Positions 7,314 to 15,751 of a DNA stretch of 32,229 nt are shown piece after piece (position 1 is the first letter of the stretch; each line of letters begins with the position of its first letter). The notes beneath the pieces are model-generated. The model did no database searches. It was not told where the DNA came from and was given only the letters and a program-made list of their open reading frames with translations. The DNA is taken from contig CASGEP010000021.1 in assembly GCA_949300515.1 (NCBI GenBank), forward strand, positions 1 to 32,229, written 5' to 3'. The translations under genes and the position numbers were made by a program. This DNA is from an uncultured bacterium. GTDB lineage: Bacteria; Cyanobacteriota; Vampirovibrionia; Gastranaerophilales; Gastranaerophilaceae.

Positions 7314-8822
7314 TTAAAACAAGAATGTTGATACAACCATCTCGGCATACTTTGCGACAGAGCCTGTCAGCACTTGCGGCATAATACCGAGCAGAATTAC
7401 AATAAATACTATTGCAAAAAGTGCAAAACTTCTGTGTCTGAGCAAATCCGCAGTCTTGCATTTTTGGCACTCGTCCGCTCCGAAAAATATATTCCGGAAG
7501 GTATTAATTAAATAAATTGCATTTATTATAAGACCTAAAAATATTAAGATGGTGCAAATCCATATAGTGTTTTGCGAATATGTATTTGCGGCAAAACCGC
7601 CCAGTGTGCACAGAAATTTTGCACAAAAACCCGAAGTTGCAGGCATGCCGACAGCGCTCAGTGTCAAAATAAAACTAAAGGCGGCAAGTTTCGGGGTGCG
7701 GCTTGCAAGTGCGCCCATAAACGGCAATTTTGTGGTTTTAAATATTTGCGATACAAAACAAAAACACAAAAACAGCCCCAGAGAGATTAAAGATGCCGAA
7801 ATGCACTGATAAACCCCGCCTGTAATACCTTGCGGACTCATCGCACACAGCGCGCATATTGCAATTGAATTTTGCGAAAAGTAAAAGTATGCAAAAGATT
7901 TTTTTAAATCAACTTCCCCCAGCGCAAGAATTGCAAAATACAGCAGGTTAAACAGCAACATTATGCTAATTACCGGCGCAAAAATTTCAAAAACAGAGCT
8001 TAGAGTGTAGATGTTAAATTTTACAAACAGATAAAAACCTAAAATAAACTCCGTCAAAAACACACAGCCAAGTGCCGCATTGGAGTTTTCAATAATTCCT
8101 AAAAGCGGTTTGTGCAGCGGGAAAAGCGGAATTTTAAGCGCGCAGAGTAAAAGCAGCGGCAAAAAGAGCATAAGCTGAATGGTTGATGAAATATCGGCTG
8201 CATTGTGGGTTAAACCAAGTATATTTGCCTCTATTGCATTGTGTGACAGAAGTGTTAAAACAAGGGCAAAAGAGCCGCAGAGCAGAAAAATAAAAAACGC
8301 ATTTAAAATCAGATAGTCTTTTGCGGAGTTTTTTGCATTTTTCTGCACAAGGAAATTCTGTGCCAGAACATAAATACATAAAACTTCAAAAAGTGCCGCA
8401 GCACAGAAAATGTAGAAGTCTTGCGTAGAGATTATTGTAAGCGCCGCAAATTCAAAAAACAAAACAAGAGGGTAAAATATTTTGTGTTTTGCGGTAACGA
8501 CGCTCTTTGCGCAGATAAAACAAATAAGCACTATAAAGGATATAAGAATTGCAAAAATGCTGCCGAGAGTGTCAAAGCCCGCCATATATCCGCCTGAAGC
8601 AGACAGCAGTGCCGCAGAATTGCTCAGAAAAACATTTTCAAGTTCAAAATTTGTATTTTTTAAGCAAAATATGTATATGCCGAGCAAAAAGTAAAACAGA
8701 CTGAAATATTTTGCAAACCGCCTGATTACAATTTGATTGTTTTTAAATAATCCGACAAAAATCACAAGTCCCGCAAAAAGGGGCATAAGGGTGTAAACAA
8801 GCGCATTTAATATATTATCCAT
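7314..8822 (-). CDS. NuoM-like membrane antiporter subunit
   Basis: A 502-residue polytopic membrane protein of the NuoL/M/N family. Glu146 (LFEVLCIYVL) and Lys230 with His237 (LKIPLFPLHKPL) match the proton-channel Glu, Lys and His of NuoM. The C-terminal part contains LSAVGMPATSGFCAKFL, resembling the conserved 'P..sGFvgEfl' stretch of this family. The start codon overlaps the NuoL-like stop (TAATG), so translation is coupled. It would form part of a proton- or sodium-translocating arm in the inner membrane. Confidence 0.8.
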   Translation of the reverse strand: MDNILNALVYTLMPLFAGLVIFVGLFKNNQIVIRRFAKYFSLFYFLLGIYIFCLKNTNFELENVFLSNSAALLSASGGYMAGFDTLGSIFAILISFIVLICFICAKSVVTAKHKIFYPLVLFFEFAALTIISTQDFYIFCAAALFEVLCIYVLAQNFLVQKNAKNSAKDYLILNAFFIFLLCGSFALVLTLLSHNAIEANILGLTHNAADISSTIQLMLFLPLLLLCALKIPLFPLHKPLLGIIENSNAALGCVFLTEFILGFYLFVKFNIYTLSSVFEIFAPVISIMLLFNLLYFAILALGEVDLKKSFAYFYFSQNSIAICALCAMSPQGITGGVYQCISASLISLGLFLCFCFVSQIFKTTKLPFMGALASRTPKLAAFSFILTLSAVGMPATSGFCAKFLCTLGGFAANTYSQNTIWICTILIFLGLIINAIYLINTFRNIFFGADECQKCKTADLLRHRSFALFAIVFIVILLGIMPQVLTGSVAKYAEMVVSTFLF

Positions 8823-10726
8823 TATCTTATCACCCCCGTTTTAAAATAAATCAAACAAGCAATAAAAGTTATTAAACTCATCCACAGGACAATTCCAAAG
8901 AATTTTGAATTTGTGTTTTTGCCCTCGGTTTTAATTGCAATATATGATATTAAATCTAAAATATATGCAGGCAGTTTGTATAAAAACGTTAGTATATATT
9001 TTTCAAAGAATGAAAATATTTTTGATAAAAATATAAGCAAATCTTTTGTAATAAAGTCTACAAAGTTTTCAGCATAAAAACACTTGGCAGCAAGCCGCCT
9101 TATTGCTCTAATCCTCACCGAATAGAGCCTTTTGGTGAAATATATATTATATGCAAGGTAATATCCCGCGGCACTTATAAGAAATGCGAAAATGTTTATA
9201 AAGGGATTAAAATTGCCAATGTTTGAGCCTGCGGCAGGTGTAAGAAAACCGCCCGCGTATCTGCTGAAAATATAGCCAAAAAATACCGTAGGCAAGGTTA
9301 ATAAGATAATTCCGAAATTCATTGCCTTGCCGACGTTCTTTGGTTCAAAAGTTCCGCGATACCTTCCTTCAAAAACCCTGAAATATACCCTGAACAGGCA
9401 AAATGCCGTAACGAAAGAGCACAACAGCAAAATTACAAGATATATAAAGCTGTCTGATTTAAAAAGTTTATCCAAAATCATAGCTCTGGGGTAAAATCCG
9501 CTGAATACAAAACCCGCAAGCGATACCGCGCCAAGCAGATACGCTGCCGCCTGAAAAGGCAATTTTTCCCTTAAGCCGCCCAAAAATTTTATATTCTCCT
9601 GTGAACCTGTAGAGTAGCTCAGGGCGTTTGTAGTGTAGGATATAAGCGCCATTGCAAAGCCCGAGCATAAGAGCTGAAAAATGCACAAATCGTACATTTT
9701 AAAACCGAGCGCAAAAATCGCAATGCCTGTTTGCGAGATTGCAATTTTTGCACAAAAACTCTTTATTTCATTTTCCTTTGCGGCGCTTAAAAGCACAAGG
9801 AGTGCGCTCAGTATGCCCGCCGCTTTTAAAACTTCAAACAGCACGGGTGTTAAATTTAAAAGCGGAAATAATCTTAAAAGTAAAAATACCCCCTGTGCGA
9901 GTATTATAGGGCTTATTATCAGTGAAAAAGCAGGGTTTGGCGCTTGTACGCTCCGGCTTATCGAACGCAAAAACGGATACTGGGCGCTTTTTATGATACT
10001 TCCGAGTATAAACAGCAGGCAAATAAGTGCAAATATTACAGGGTTGAGGCTTGCAAAAGAATACAGACCGAGAGAGTTAATATTATTGTATCCGAGTGTC
10101 GGAATGTTAATTGTATCCGCTGTGATTGTCGAGAAATATAAAAACGCACAGCAGGCGCAAATAAGTATAAAATCACCCGCAATATTTGCAATAAAAACTT
10201 TTTGCGAATCCTCCGCGGCGGCAGGTTTTTGAAAATAAAAGTTTGTAAAAAGGTAGAGCATAAGCGACTGCATCATTATAAATACAATGCTCTGCATCAG
10301 ATTGGAACTTATAAAAAAGCAGTATGCAAAAAACTGCATAAGGTTTAAATATATGTAAAACCTTGCGAACCCTTGTCTGTTTTGAAGCAGATATCTGTAT
10401 GAGAATATATTTGCAACAAAGAATAAAAGAGAGATGAACAGTATAAAAATACTGCTTAAATTGTCAAGGTATATCCCGAAATGAAATAAAATATTTTGAA
10501 TTGCGCAAAGCGCAATATTATTTTCAAGTACATAGCCGCTGTATGTAAGGGTGTAGACAAAAAGCAAAACGGAAATCAAAAGGCTTGCGCCGCAGGTTGT
10601 CATGCTGAGTGCAAAATTACCGTACTGTGGAAATTTTGAGTTTGCAAACTTGCATACGGATAAAATAAGTGCGCACAAAAAAGGAGCAAAAATCGCGATA
10701 TAAACAAGTGTTAAAATATCTATCAT
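8822..10726 (-). CDS. NuoL-like membrane antiporter subunit with altered key residue
   Basis: A 634-residue polytopic protein, NuoL-sized, including a C-terminal stretch of long helices (about residues 520-634) as expected for the lateral helix and last membrane segment. Family landmarks: IYLDNLSSIF (residues 85-94), Lys246 in IIKSAQYPF, and AKIAISQTGIAIFALG. Two changes are striking: the helix that normally holds the essential Glu reads FIMMQSLMLYLF with Gln153 at that place, and the usual His residues after the Lys (PLH-W and ALIHAATM in ordinary NuoL) are absent. Pumping by this subunit may therefore be altered or lost. The start ATG overlaps the NuoK-like stop by four bases. Confidence 0.82.
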   Translation of the reverse strand: MIDILTLVYIAIFAPFLCALILSVCKFANSKFPQYGNFALSMTTCGASLLISVLLFVYTLTYSGYVLENNIALCAIQNILFHFGIYLDNLSSIFILFISLLFFVANIFSYRYLLQNRQGFARFYIYLNLMQFFAYCFFISSNLMQSIVFIMMQSLMLYLFTNFYFQKPAAAEDSQKVFIANIAGDFILICACCAFLYFSTITADTINIPTLGYNNINSLGLYSFASLNPVIFALICLLFILGSIIKSAQYPFLRSISRSVQAPNPAFSLIISPIILAQGVFLLLRLFPLLNLTPVLFEVLKAAGILSALLVLLSAAKENEIKSFCAKIAISQTGIAIFALGFKMYDLCIFQLLCSGFAMALISYTTNALSYSTGSQENIKFLGGLREKLPFQAAAYLLGAVSLAGFVFSGFYPRAMILDKLFKSDSFIYLVILLLCSFVTAFCLFRVYFRVFEGRYRGTFEPKNVGKAMNFGIILLTLPTVFFGYIFSRYAGGFLTPAAGSNIGNFNPFINIFAFLISAAGYYLAYNIYFTKRLYSVRIRAIRRLAAKCFYAENFVDFITKDLLIFLSKIFSFFEKYILTFLYKLPAYILDLISYIAIKTEGKNTNSKFFGIVLWMSLITFIACLIYFKTGVIR

Positions 10727-11016
10727 TTTTCTTCCCTTATAATTTTTTCTATTTTGTCGATGTCAACCGTATTGAATTTTTTGTAAACTTTTGTTATCGT
10801 AAAAACTCCCGCAAAGCAAATAAGCGGGGCAAGTACGGATAAAACAGCGCATATTTCTGCGGCGGGCGGGTTTTGGGAAATAAATAAAAGCACAAGTGCG
10901 GCAGAGTACGAAATCAGAACGCCGATAAAGATTTTTAAAATATTTTTTGAAGCAACCGTTAAGAATAATCCCGTGCAAAATAATATAAATGCTGCATATA
11001 CCACTTGATGAGTCAT
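10723..11016 (-). CDS. NuoK-like small membrane subunit
   Basis: Started at the ATG at 11016 this is 97 residues with three membrane helices, the size and shape of NuoK. GGAG seven bases upstream and a four-base ATGA overlap with the NuoJ-like stop favour this start over an in-frame ATG at 11091 inside the previous gene, which would add 25 polar residues. The sequence is much diverged; the second helix carries no obvious membrane Glu in the usual place, though Glu53 in AAEICAVLSV may be the equivalent of a conserved NuoK Glu. Identification rests mostly on length, topology and position between J and L. Confidence 0.68.
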   Translation of the reverse strand: MTHQVVYAAFILFCTGLFLTVASKNILKIFIGVLISYSAALVLLFISQNPPAAEICAVLSVLAPLICFAGVFTITKVYKKFNTVDIDKIEKIIREEK

Positions 11017-11501
11017 TTTTTTCTCCAGAACGCAATAGTGTAAAATCCGCTTAAGAGTGCGATTGTAAGCACCGAAAATATAATCAGACAAAGATTTACA
11101 AGAGAAGTGTACGATTGCAGTTTTTGTTCAATGCAAAAGCCCCCTGTTATCTGTGCATTTATTTGATGTATAAAAAACGGTGCAAGAAGGAGTATAAAAA
11201 CGGCAAAGAGTAATATTGAAAGAAACGTTTTTACATTAAAATTAAACGTTAATTTCTCCTCATTTGCAAAATCTTTTGCGCCAAGCAGGAGAATTACCCC
11301 CGTGCCAAATGTGAAAAACACCGTATGCACCAAAAACGCAACGGGTGATTTTAACAGTAAATAAAGCCCTGAAATGCAGGCAAATAAAATAACGGCTGCA
11401 AATAAATATACCTTTGTATTTTTTGCAAAAAGAACAGTCAACACCGAGATTACGGCAAAAAGTGCAATCAGGTAAAACGCGGCATTTGCAAAAATTTCCA
11501 T
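11013..11501 (-). CDS. NuoJ-like membrane subunit, first gene of the operon
   Basis: A 162-residue protein with five hydrophobic segments. The stretch AAVILFACISGLYLLLKSPVAFLVHTVFFTFGTGVILLL was compared with the NuoJ core: the 'l..fs..glYlll.a.f..v.qv.vy.G.v.vL' pattern is recognisable (residues about 34-72), with many substitutions. It begins the J-K-L-M-N operon. AAGGAG ten bases before the ATG supports the start. Subunits A-D, E-G, H and I of complex I are not adjacent on either side. Confidence 0.65.
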   Translation of the reverse strand: MEIFANAAFYLIALFAVISVLTVLFAKNTKVYLFAAVILFACISGLYLLLKSPVAFLVHTVFFTFGTGVILLLGAKDFANEEKLTFNFNVKTFLSILLFAVFILLLAPFFIHQINAQITGGFCIEQKLQSYTSLVNLCLIIFSVLTIALLSGFYTIAFWRKK

Positions 11502-11557
11502 AACTTAAAACTCCTTAAATAATAATAAAATAAAACTTGTGTCCGTGGCAATGTGCA

Positions 11558-11581
11558 AAAGTTTTTTTGTTAAAAAACTTT
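11558..11581. promoter_or_regulatory. Perfect inverted repeat in the nuoJ-like/proS divergent region
   Basis: AAAGTTTTTT (11558-11567) and AAAAAACTTT (11572-11581), centre TGTT. Ten-base perfect arms lie just upstream of the proS -35 box. An all-AT stem is a poor terminator, and it lies upstream of both genes, so an operator or a DNA-bending A-tract pair is more likely. Confidence 0.35.
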
Positions 11582-11586
11582 ATTTT

Positions 11587-11615
11587 TTGCCGCTTTCTTA
11601 CTTTGTTGTTATAAT
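11587..11615 (+). promoter_or_regulatory. Promoter of proS-gatD
   Basis: TTGCCG (11587-11592), exactly 17 bases, TATAAT (11610-11615). Transcription would start near 11622, leaving a leader of about 60 bases that holds a short hairpin, CAGAT (11624-11628) with ATCTG (11635-11639). Confidence 0.6.
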
Positions 11616-11680
11616 GCTTATAACAGATTTTTTTATCTGCCGATATACTACCTTGTGCACTTTCGGAGGCTATTAATTTT

Positions 11681-13393
11681 ATGAGAATGTCAAAACTTTT
11701 TGTTCAAACTTTAAGAGAATTTCCAAACGACGCCGAAGCAATAAGCCATAAATTACTTGTAAGAGCGGGCTATATAAAAAAACTCACATCCGGCATATAC
11801 AGCTATCTTCCCCTTATGCAGAGAGTTCTGGCAAAAATTTCTCAAATTATACGCGAAGAAATGAACGCCGCGGGCGCGCAGGAGCTTTTAATGCCTTTTG
11901 TACAGCCTGCCGAAATATGGCAGAAGTCAGGCAGATGGGAAGTCTACGGCAGAGAGCTTGCAAGGTTTTGCGACAGGCATGACAATAAAATGTGTCTGGC
12001 ACCGACACATGAGGAGGTTATAACATCTGTTGTAAGCGGAACTTTTACATCATACAAACAATTGCCGATTAATCTTTATCAAATTCAAACTAAATTTAGG
12101 GATGAAATCCGCCCGCGCTTCGGACTTTTGAGGGGTCGTGAATTTATTATGAAAGATGCCTACAGCTTCCATACTTCGCAAGAGTCGCTTGATGAGGAGT
12201 ATGAAAATATGGCGCGTGCGTATAAGAGAATTTTTGAGCGCTGCGGACTTGAAACAAAAATGGTGCAGTCGGATTCGGGTGCAATCGGCGGAAGCGTAAG
12301 CCATGAGTTTATGGTCTTAACTTCTACGCAAACGGGTGAAAATGACGTATTTTACTGTGAAAACTGTGACTACAGCGCAAACTCAAACCATGCCGTCTCA
12401 ATTCTTTTAAACCCCCAAACAAACGGCGCGGACTACGGCTATGACAAAGAACAAAAACTCGATACGCCAAATGTCAAAACAATCGAGCAGCTTAGTGAAT
12501 TTTTAAAAGTTCCCTCATCCTGCATTTTAAAATCGGTTTTATATATTGCAGACTCAAAGCCCGTGCTTGTTATGATTAGGGGCGATAAAGAAGTCGAAGA
12601 AACAAAACTTCTAAATGCGCTCGGTGCTCTTGAAATAAGACCTGCAACAAGTGATGAAGCGTATGATTATCTTGGCTGCGAGGTCGGATATCTAAGCTTT
12701 TTGGGTGTGGATGAAAATAAGGTAAAAATTATCTGCGATAAATCCGCGCAAGGCATGAAAAATTTTGTAATCGGCGCAAACGAGCCGCACAAGCATATTG
12801 TCGGATATAATTTCACAAAAACGCCTGATTTTGTCGACGTTTCGCTTGTAAAAGAGGGCGAACTCTGCCCCTGCTGTAATAAGCCGCTTAAAGTAACAAG
12901 AGGGATTGAAGTGGGTAATATATTCCAGCTTGGCACAAAATACTCAAAACCTATGAACGCAACTTATACGGATGAAAACGGCGAAGAAAAACCGTTTATT
13001 ATGGGCTGCTACGGCATAGGAGTTACAAGGACGGCTGCCGCTGCTATCGAGCGCTATCATGATGATTTTGGAATTATCTGGCCAAAAGAAATTGCACCAT
13101 ATCATGTTGATGTTGTACCCGTTAACACCGAGGATAGCGAGCAGATGGGCGTAGCGCTTGAAATTTATAATAAACTCTTAAATGCGGGCATAGAGGTTGT
13201 TTTGGATGACAGAGCGGACAGGGCGGGTGTAAAATTTAAAGACTCCGAACTCATCGGCTTCCCCTACAGAATTACTGTCGGAAAAACAATAAAAGAGGGG
13301 CTTGTAGAGTTTAAATGCAGAAAAACCGGCGAAGTTGAAAAAATGACTGCGGATGAGGCAATTGAAAAATGCAAAACACTCCTCTTGAGTTAA
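11681..13393 (+). CDS. proS: Prolyl-tRNA synthetase, bacterial type with editing insertion
   Basis: ProS charges tRNA-Pro. The 570-residue length matches the bacterial form (ProS type I), which has an editing domain inserted between class II motifs 2 and 3. The start (SKLFVQTLREFPNDAEAISHKLLVRAGYI) was compared in pieces: motif 1 region 'SGIYSYLPLMQRVL', motif 2 'TKFRDEIRPRFGLLRGREFIMKDAYSFH', the insertion from about residue 225 to 405, and motif 3 'GCYGIGVTRTAAAAIE', then an anticodon-binding domain (YHVDVVPVN...). GGAGG lies 11 bases before the ATG at 11681; the in-frame ATG two codons later is a possible alternative. The end overlaps gatD by 25 bases. Confidence 0.97.
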   Translation: MRMSKLFVQTLREFPNDAEAISHKLLVRAGYIKKLTSGIYSYLPLMQRVLAKISQIIREEMNAAGAQELLMPFVQPAEIWQKSGRWEVYGRELARFCDRHDNKMCLAPTHEEVITSVVSGTFTSYKQLPINLYQIQTKFRDEIRPRFGLLRGREFIMKDAYSFHTSQESLDEEYENMARAYKRIFERCGLETKMVQSDSGAIGGSVSHEFMVLTSTQTGENDVFYCENCDYSANSNHAVSILLNPQTNGADYGYDKEQKLDTPNVKTIEQLSEFLKVPSSCILKSVLYIADSKPVLVMIRGDKEVEETKLLNALGALEIRPATSDEAYDYLGCEVGYLSFLGVDENKVKIICDKSAQGMKNFVIGANEPHKHIVGYNFTKTPDFVDVSLVKEGELCPCCNKPLKVTRGIEVGNIFQLGTKYSKPMNATYTDENGEEKPFIMGCYGIGVTRTAAAAIERYHDDFGIIWPKEIAPYHVDVVPVNTEDSEQMGVALEIYNKLLNAGIEVVLDDRADRAGVKFKDSELIGFPYRITVGKTIKEGLVEFKCRKTGEVEKMTADEAIEKCKTLLLS

Positions 13394-14109
13394 GAATAGC
13401 ACATCTGTATCCCGACCTGCTGAATATCTACGGCGATTTCGGCAATGTCTTGACACTTCAAAAGCGTGCCCAATGGCGCGATATAAAGGTTGAAGTTGTC
13501 CGCATTAAAGCTGGGATGACAATAAATGCGGACGATTTTGATTTATTTTTTGCGGGCGGCGGACAGGACAACCAGCAGATTTTAGCGGCAAATGAATTTT
13601 TGAAAAATGCAAACGAAATTATAAGGGCGGCATATGCGCTAAAGCCCATGCTTGTTATCTGCGGCTCATACCAGCTTTTTGGAAAGTATTACACAACTTC
13701 CGATATGCAAAAAATACGCGGAATTTCCTTGCTTGACATTACAACAAACGCGGGTAAAAAAAGATTTATAGGAAACGTCACGGCAATTTGCGACTTTTTG
13801 CCCGTAAGGACAATAGTAGGTTTTGAAAATCACAGCGGGGTTACTTATCTCGGGGAGAAAGTAAAACCTCTCTTTAAACTGAGGGTCGGAAACGGCAATA
13901 ACGGCGCGGATAAAACGGAGGGTGCAAGATATAAAAATGTATTTGGAACATATCTGCACGGACCAATTTTGCCCAAAAATCCGCACTTTTGCGACTATTT
14001 ATTAGAGCTTGCACTAAATACAAAATACAAATGCAAAATTCCGCTTTTGCCTCTGGATGACTCAACCGAGTACTACGCACATGAGTCGAGGATTTGCGCC
14101 AAATATTAA
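13369..14109 (+). CDS. gatD: Glutamine amidotransferase, lipid II isoglutaminyl synthase GatD type
   Basis: A 246-residue class I glutamine amidotransferase of the CobB/CobQ-like type. GatD supplies ammonia to MurT, which amidates the D-Glu of lipid II. The opening LRIAHLYPDLLNIYGDFGN is typical of GatD; the nucleophile is Cys98 (LVICGSYQLFG) and the catalytic His is His197 (GTYLHGPILPKNP). The ATG lies inside the end of proS (25-base overlap) with GAGG nine bases before it, so it is translated from the proS message. murT normally sits directly upstream but is absent here, so it must be elsewhere or replaced. A cobyric-acid-synthase role is less likely at this length. Confidence 0.88.
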   Translation: MQNTPLELRIAHLYPDLLNIYGDFGNVLTLQKRAQWRDIKVEVVRIKAGMTINADDFDLFFAGGGQDNQQILAANEFLKNANEIIRAAYALKPMLVICGSYQLFGKYYTTSDMQKIRGISLLDITTNAGKKRFIGNVTAICDFLPVRTIVGFENHSGVTYLGEKVKPLFKLRVGNGNNGADKTEGARYKNVFGTYLHGPILPKNPHFCDYLLELALNTKYKCKIPLLPLDDSTEYYAHESRICAKY

Positions 14110-14236
14110 CCTTGTTAAGTTTTGTAAACTAATTCCTTTAAACGGGCAATAATCAGAAACAAAAATACTTTATTATAGTGTAGGTTAGTTTTAGATATTA
14201 CTAAAAGGTTAAGTTTAAAGGTTAGGAGGCAAGGGC

Positions 14237-14797
14237 ATGACTTGGGTTTTCTTATCATTAAGGAAAATGCAGCTCAAGCAAAGACTAAATAACTATCAGA
14301 ACAGACTCATTCAAATAAGTCAAAAGCTGATGGATATGCAGGAACTTGCAGCAGCGGTTGCGGATGGCAAAATCACTTATATGGAAGGGGCGAGTGCTCC
14401 CTCATCACTGTTTGGTACGCAAATGAATTTTCTCTCTCAATCATCGAGTGTTGCGTATCAATCCGCGCAGGTTAAGACAAACGCTTATTTACAACAAATG
14501 CAGGCGATTAATCAGGCAACGGGCGGACAATATCAATACTCGCTTGATCCGACCTCAATGGCGGGATATATTCAAGACGGTCAAATTCAGCCTTATTTGA
14601 TTTTCAACAGTATTTATCAGGAAGAACTCGAAACCTATGCAAATCAATATGCACAGGAACTAAACAGACAAGAGCAAGACCTCGAACAGGAAAAACTGAC
14701 TCTTGAAACACAAATCAAAGCAATTCAGGCTGAATATGAAGCGGTAGAACAACAAGAAGGCGATAATATTCAACGTGATGCAATAAAATTATCATAA
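14237..14797 (+). CDS. Gln-rich coiled-coil protein, function unknown
   Basis: A 186-residue soluble protein not recognised. Two helical coiled-coil stretches flank a low-complexity middle: about residues 10-45 (LKQRLNNYQNRLIQISQKLM) and 125-175 (rich in Gln and Glu, e.g. NRQEQDLEQEKLTLETQIKA). The middle has Ser/Gln/Tyr-rich sequence. TTAGGAGG eight bases before the ATG is an excellent ribosome site and suggests strong translation. No signal peptide. It resembles in general make-up small secretion or cell-surface adaptor coiled coils, but this is only composition. A rho-independent terminator follows. Confidence 0.65.
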   Translation: MTWVFLSLRKMQLKQRLNNYQNRLIQISQKLMDMQELAAAVADGKITYMEGASAPSSLFGTQMNFLSQSSSVAYQSAQVKTNAYLQQMQAINQATGGQYQYSLDPTSMAGYIQDGQIQPYLIFNSIYQEELETYANQYAQELNRQEQDLEQEKLTLETQIKAIQAEYEAVEQQEGDNIQRDAIKLS

Positions 14798-14834
14798 ACT
14801 TCCTAAACTTTAATCTTAACCAATCGATTTTATC

Positions 14835-14867
14835 AAGCTGCCGTCTAAAAAGGCGGCTTTTGTTTTT
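14835..14867 (+). terminator. Rho-independent terminator after the coiled-coil gene
   Basis: AAGCTGCC (14835-14842) pairs with GGCGGCTT (14852-14859), one G-T wobble, loop GTCTAAAAA, followed by TTTTGTTTTT. Confidence 0.85.
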
Positions 14868-14925
14868 ATAAGCCTTTGTGCAAAATTTCTTGTTTTCAAA
14901 TAAAAATTTGTATGTTAATATATGT

Positions 14926-14954
14926 TTAAGAAAAGAAATATTTTGTAATATAAT
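14926..14954 (+). promoter_or_regulatory. Candidate promoter of rpaB
   Basis: TTAAGA (14926-14931), 17 bases, TATAAT (14949-14954), predicting a start near 14961 and a leader of about 40 bases. Confidence 0.5.
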
Positions 14955-15001
14955 TTAGTTATGTTAAGCTTTAGCGATAGGAAGAAAAGGACAAAAACAC
15001 A

Positions 15002-15748
15002 ATGAGTGAAGATATCCAAAACGAAAACAGTGATTCAAAGCAAAGAGTCCTTGTTGTGGATGACGAGGCAAGTATCAGAAGAATACTTGAAACTCGTTTA
15101 AAAATGGCGGGCTATGATGTTGTAACGGCGGAGGACGGCGAAGAAGCCGTCGAGGTTTATAATAAAACCGCGCCTGATTTAGTTATATTGGATGTTATGA
15201 TGCCAAAAATGGACGGCTACGGAGTTACAAGGGAAATAAGACGTACTTCGGATGTGCCGATTATTATTCTGACCGCGCTTGGCGACGTTTCCGAAAGGAT
15301 TACGGGTCTTGAGCTGGGTGCAGATGACTATGTTATAAAACCTTTCAGCCCTAAAGAGCTGGAAGCGCGCGTTAAAGCCGTTTTAAGAAGAACAACGACA
15401 AAAGAAATAACCGCTCCGGCAGGAAAAACAGCTAAAAACGTTATTACCACGGGGCAAATCAAAATTGACACGGCGCGCCGTCAGGTATATCGCAAAAACG
15501 AAAGAATTCGCCTTACGGGTATGGAGTTCAGCCTGCTTGAACTTCTGGTTAACAATTCCGGTCAGGCATATTCAAGAAATGAAATCCTGCAGCATGTCTG
15601 GGCGTATCCTCCGGATCATAGAATTGACACACGTGTTGTAGATGTTCATATTTCCCGTTTACGCTCAAAACTTGAAACAGACCCTGCAAATCCCGAGCTT
15701 ATCCTCACAGCGCGCGGCATCGGTTACATGTTTCAGCGCATCAACTAG
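15002..15748 (+). CDS. rpaB: OmpR-family response regulator, RpaB/Ycf27 type
   Basis: A 248-residue two-domain regulator. The receiver domain (about 14-132) has DDE at 20-22, phospho-acceptor Asp64 (LVILDVMMPKMDGYGV), Thr91 and Lys113 (VIKPFSPKELEARV). The C-terminal winged helix (about 148-246) reads RRQVYRKNERIRLTGMEFSL, DTRVVDVHISRLRSKLE and LTARGIGYMFQRI. These strings match cyanobacterial and plastid RpaB/Ycf27 far more closely than generic OmpR proteins. In cyanobacteria RpaB, phosphorylated by the kinase NblS, controls light-stress and photosystem genes; here there is no photosynthesis, so its targets must differ. No kinase gene is adjacent. Its stop is three bases from the next ATG, so the two are co-transcribed. 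Confidence 0.93.
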   Translation: MSEDIQNENSDSKQRVLVVDDEASIRRILETRLKMAGYDVVTAEDGEEAVEVYNKTAPDLVILDVMMPKMDGYGVTREIRRTSDVPIIILTALGDVSERITGLELGADDYVIKPFSPKELEARVKAVLRRTTTKEITAPAGKTAKNVITTGQIKIDTARRQVYRKNERIRLTGMEFSLLELLVNNSGQAYSRNEILQHVWAYPPDHRIDTRVVDVHISRLRSKLETDPANPELILTARGIGYMFQRIN

Positions 15749-15751
15749 GAT

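Noticed and set aside
9681-10232. 183-residue plus-strand open frame inside the NuoL-like gene
   Set aside because: It is antisense to conserved membrane-protein coding sequence and has no ribosome site; rare stop codons on the reverse of hydrophobic genes explain it.
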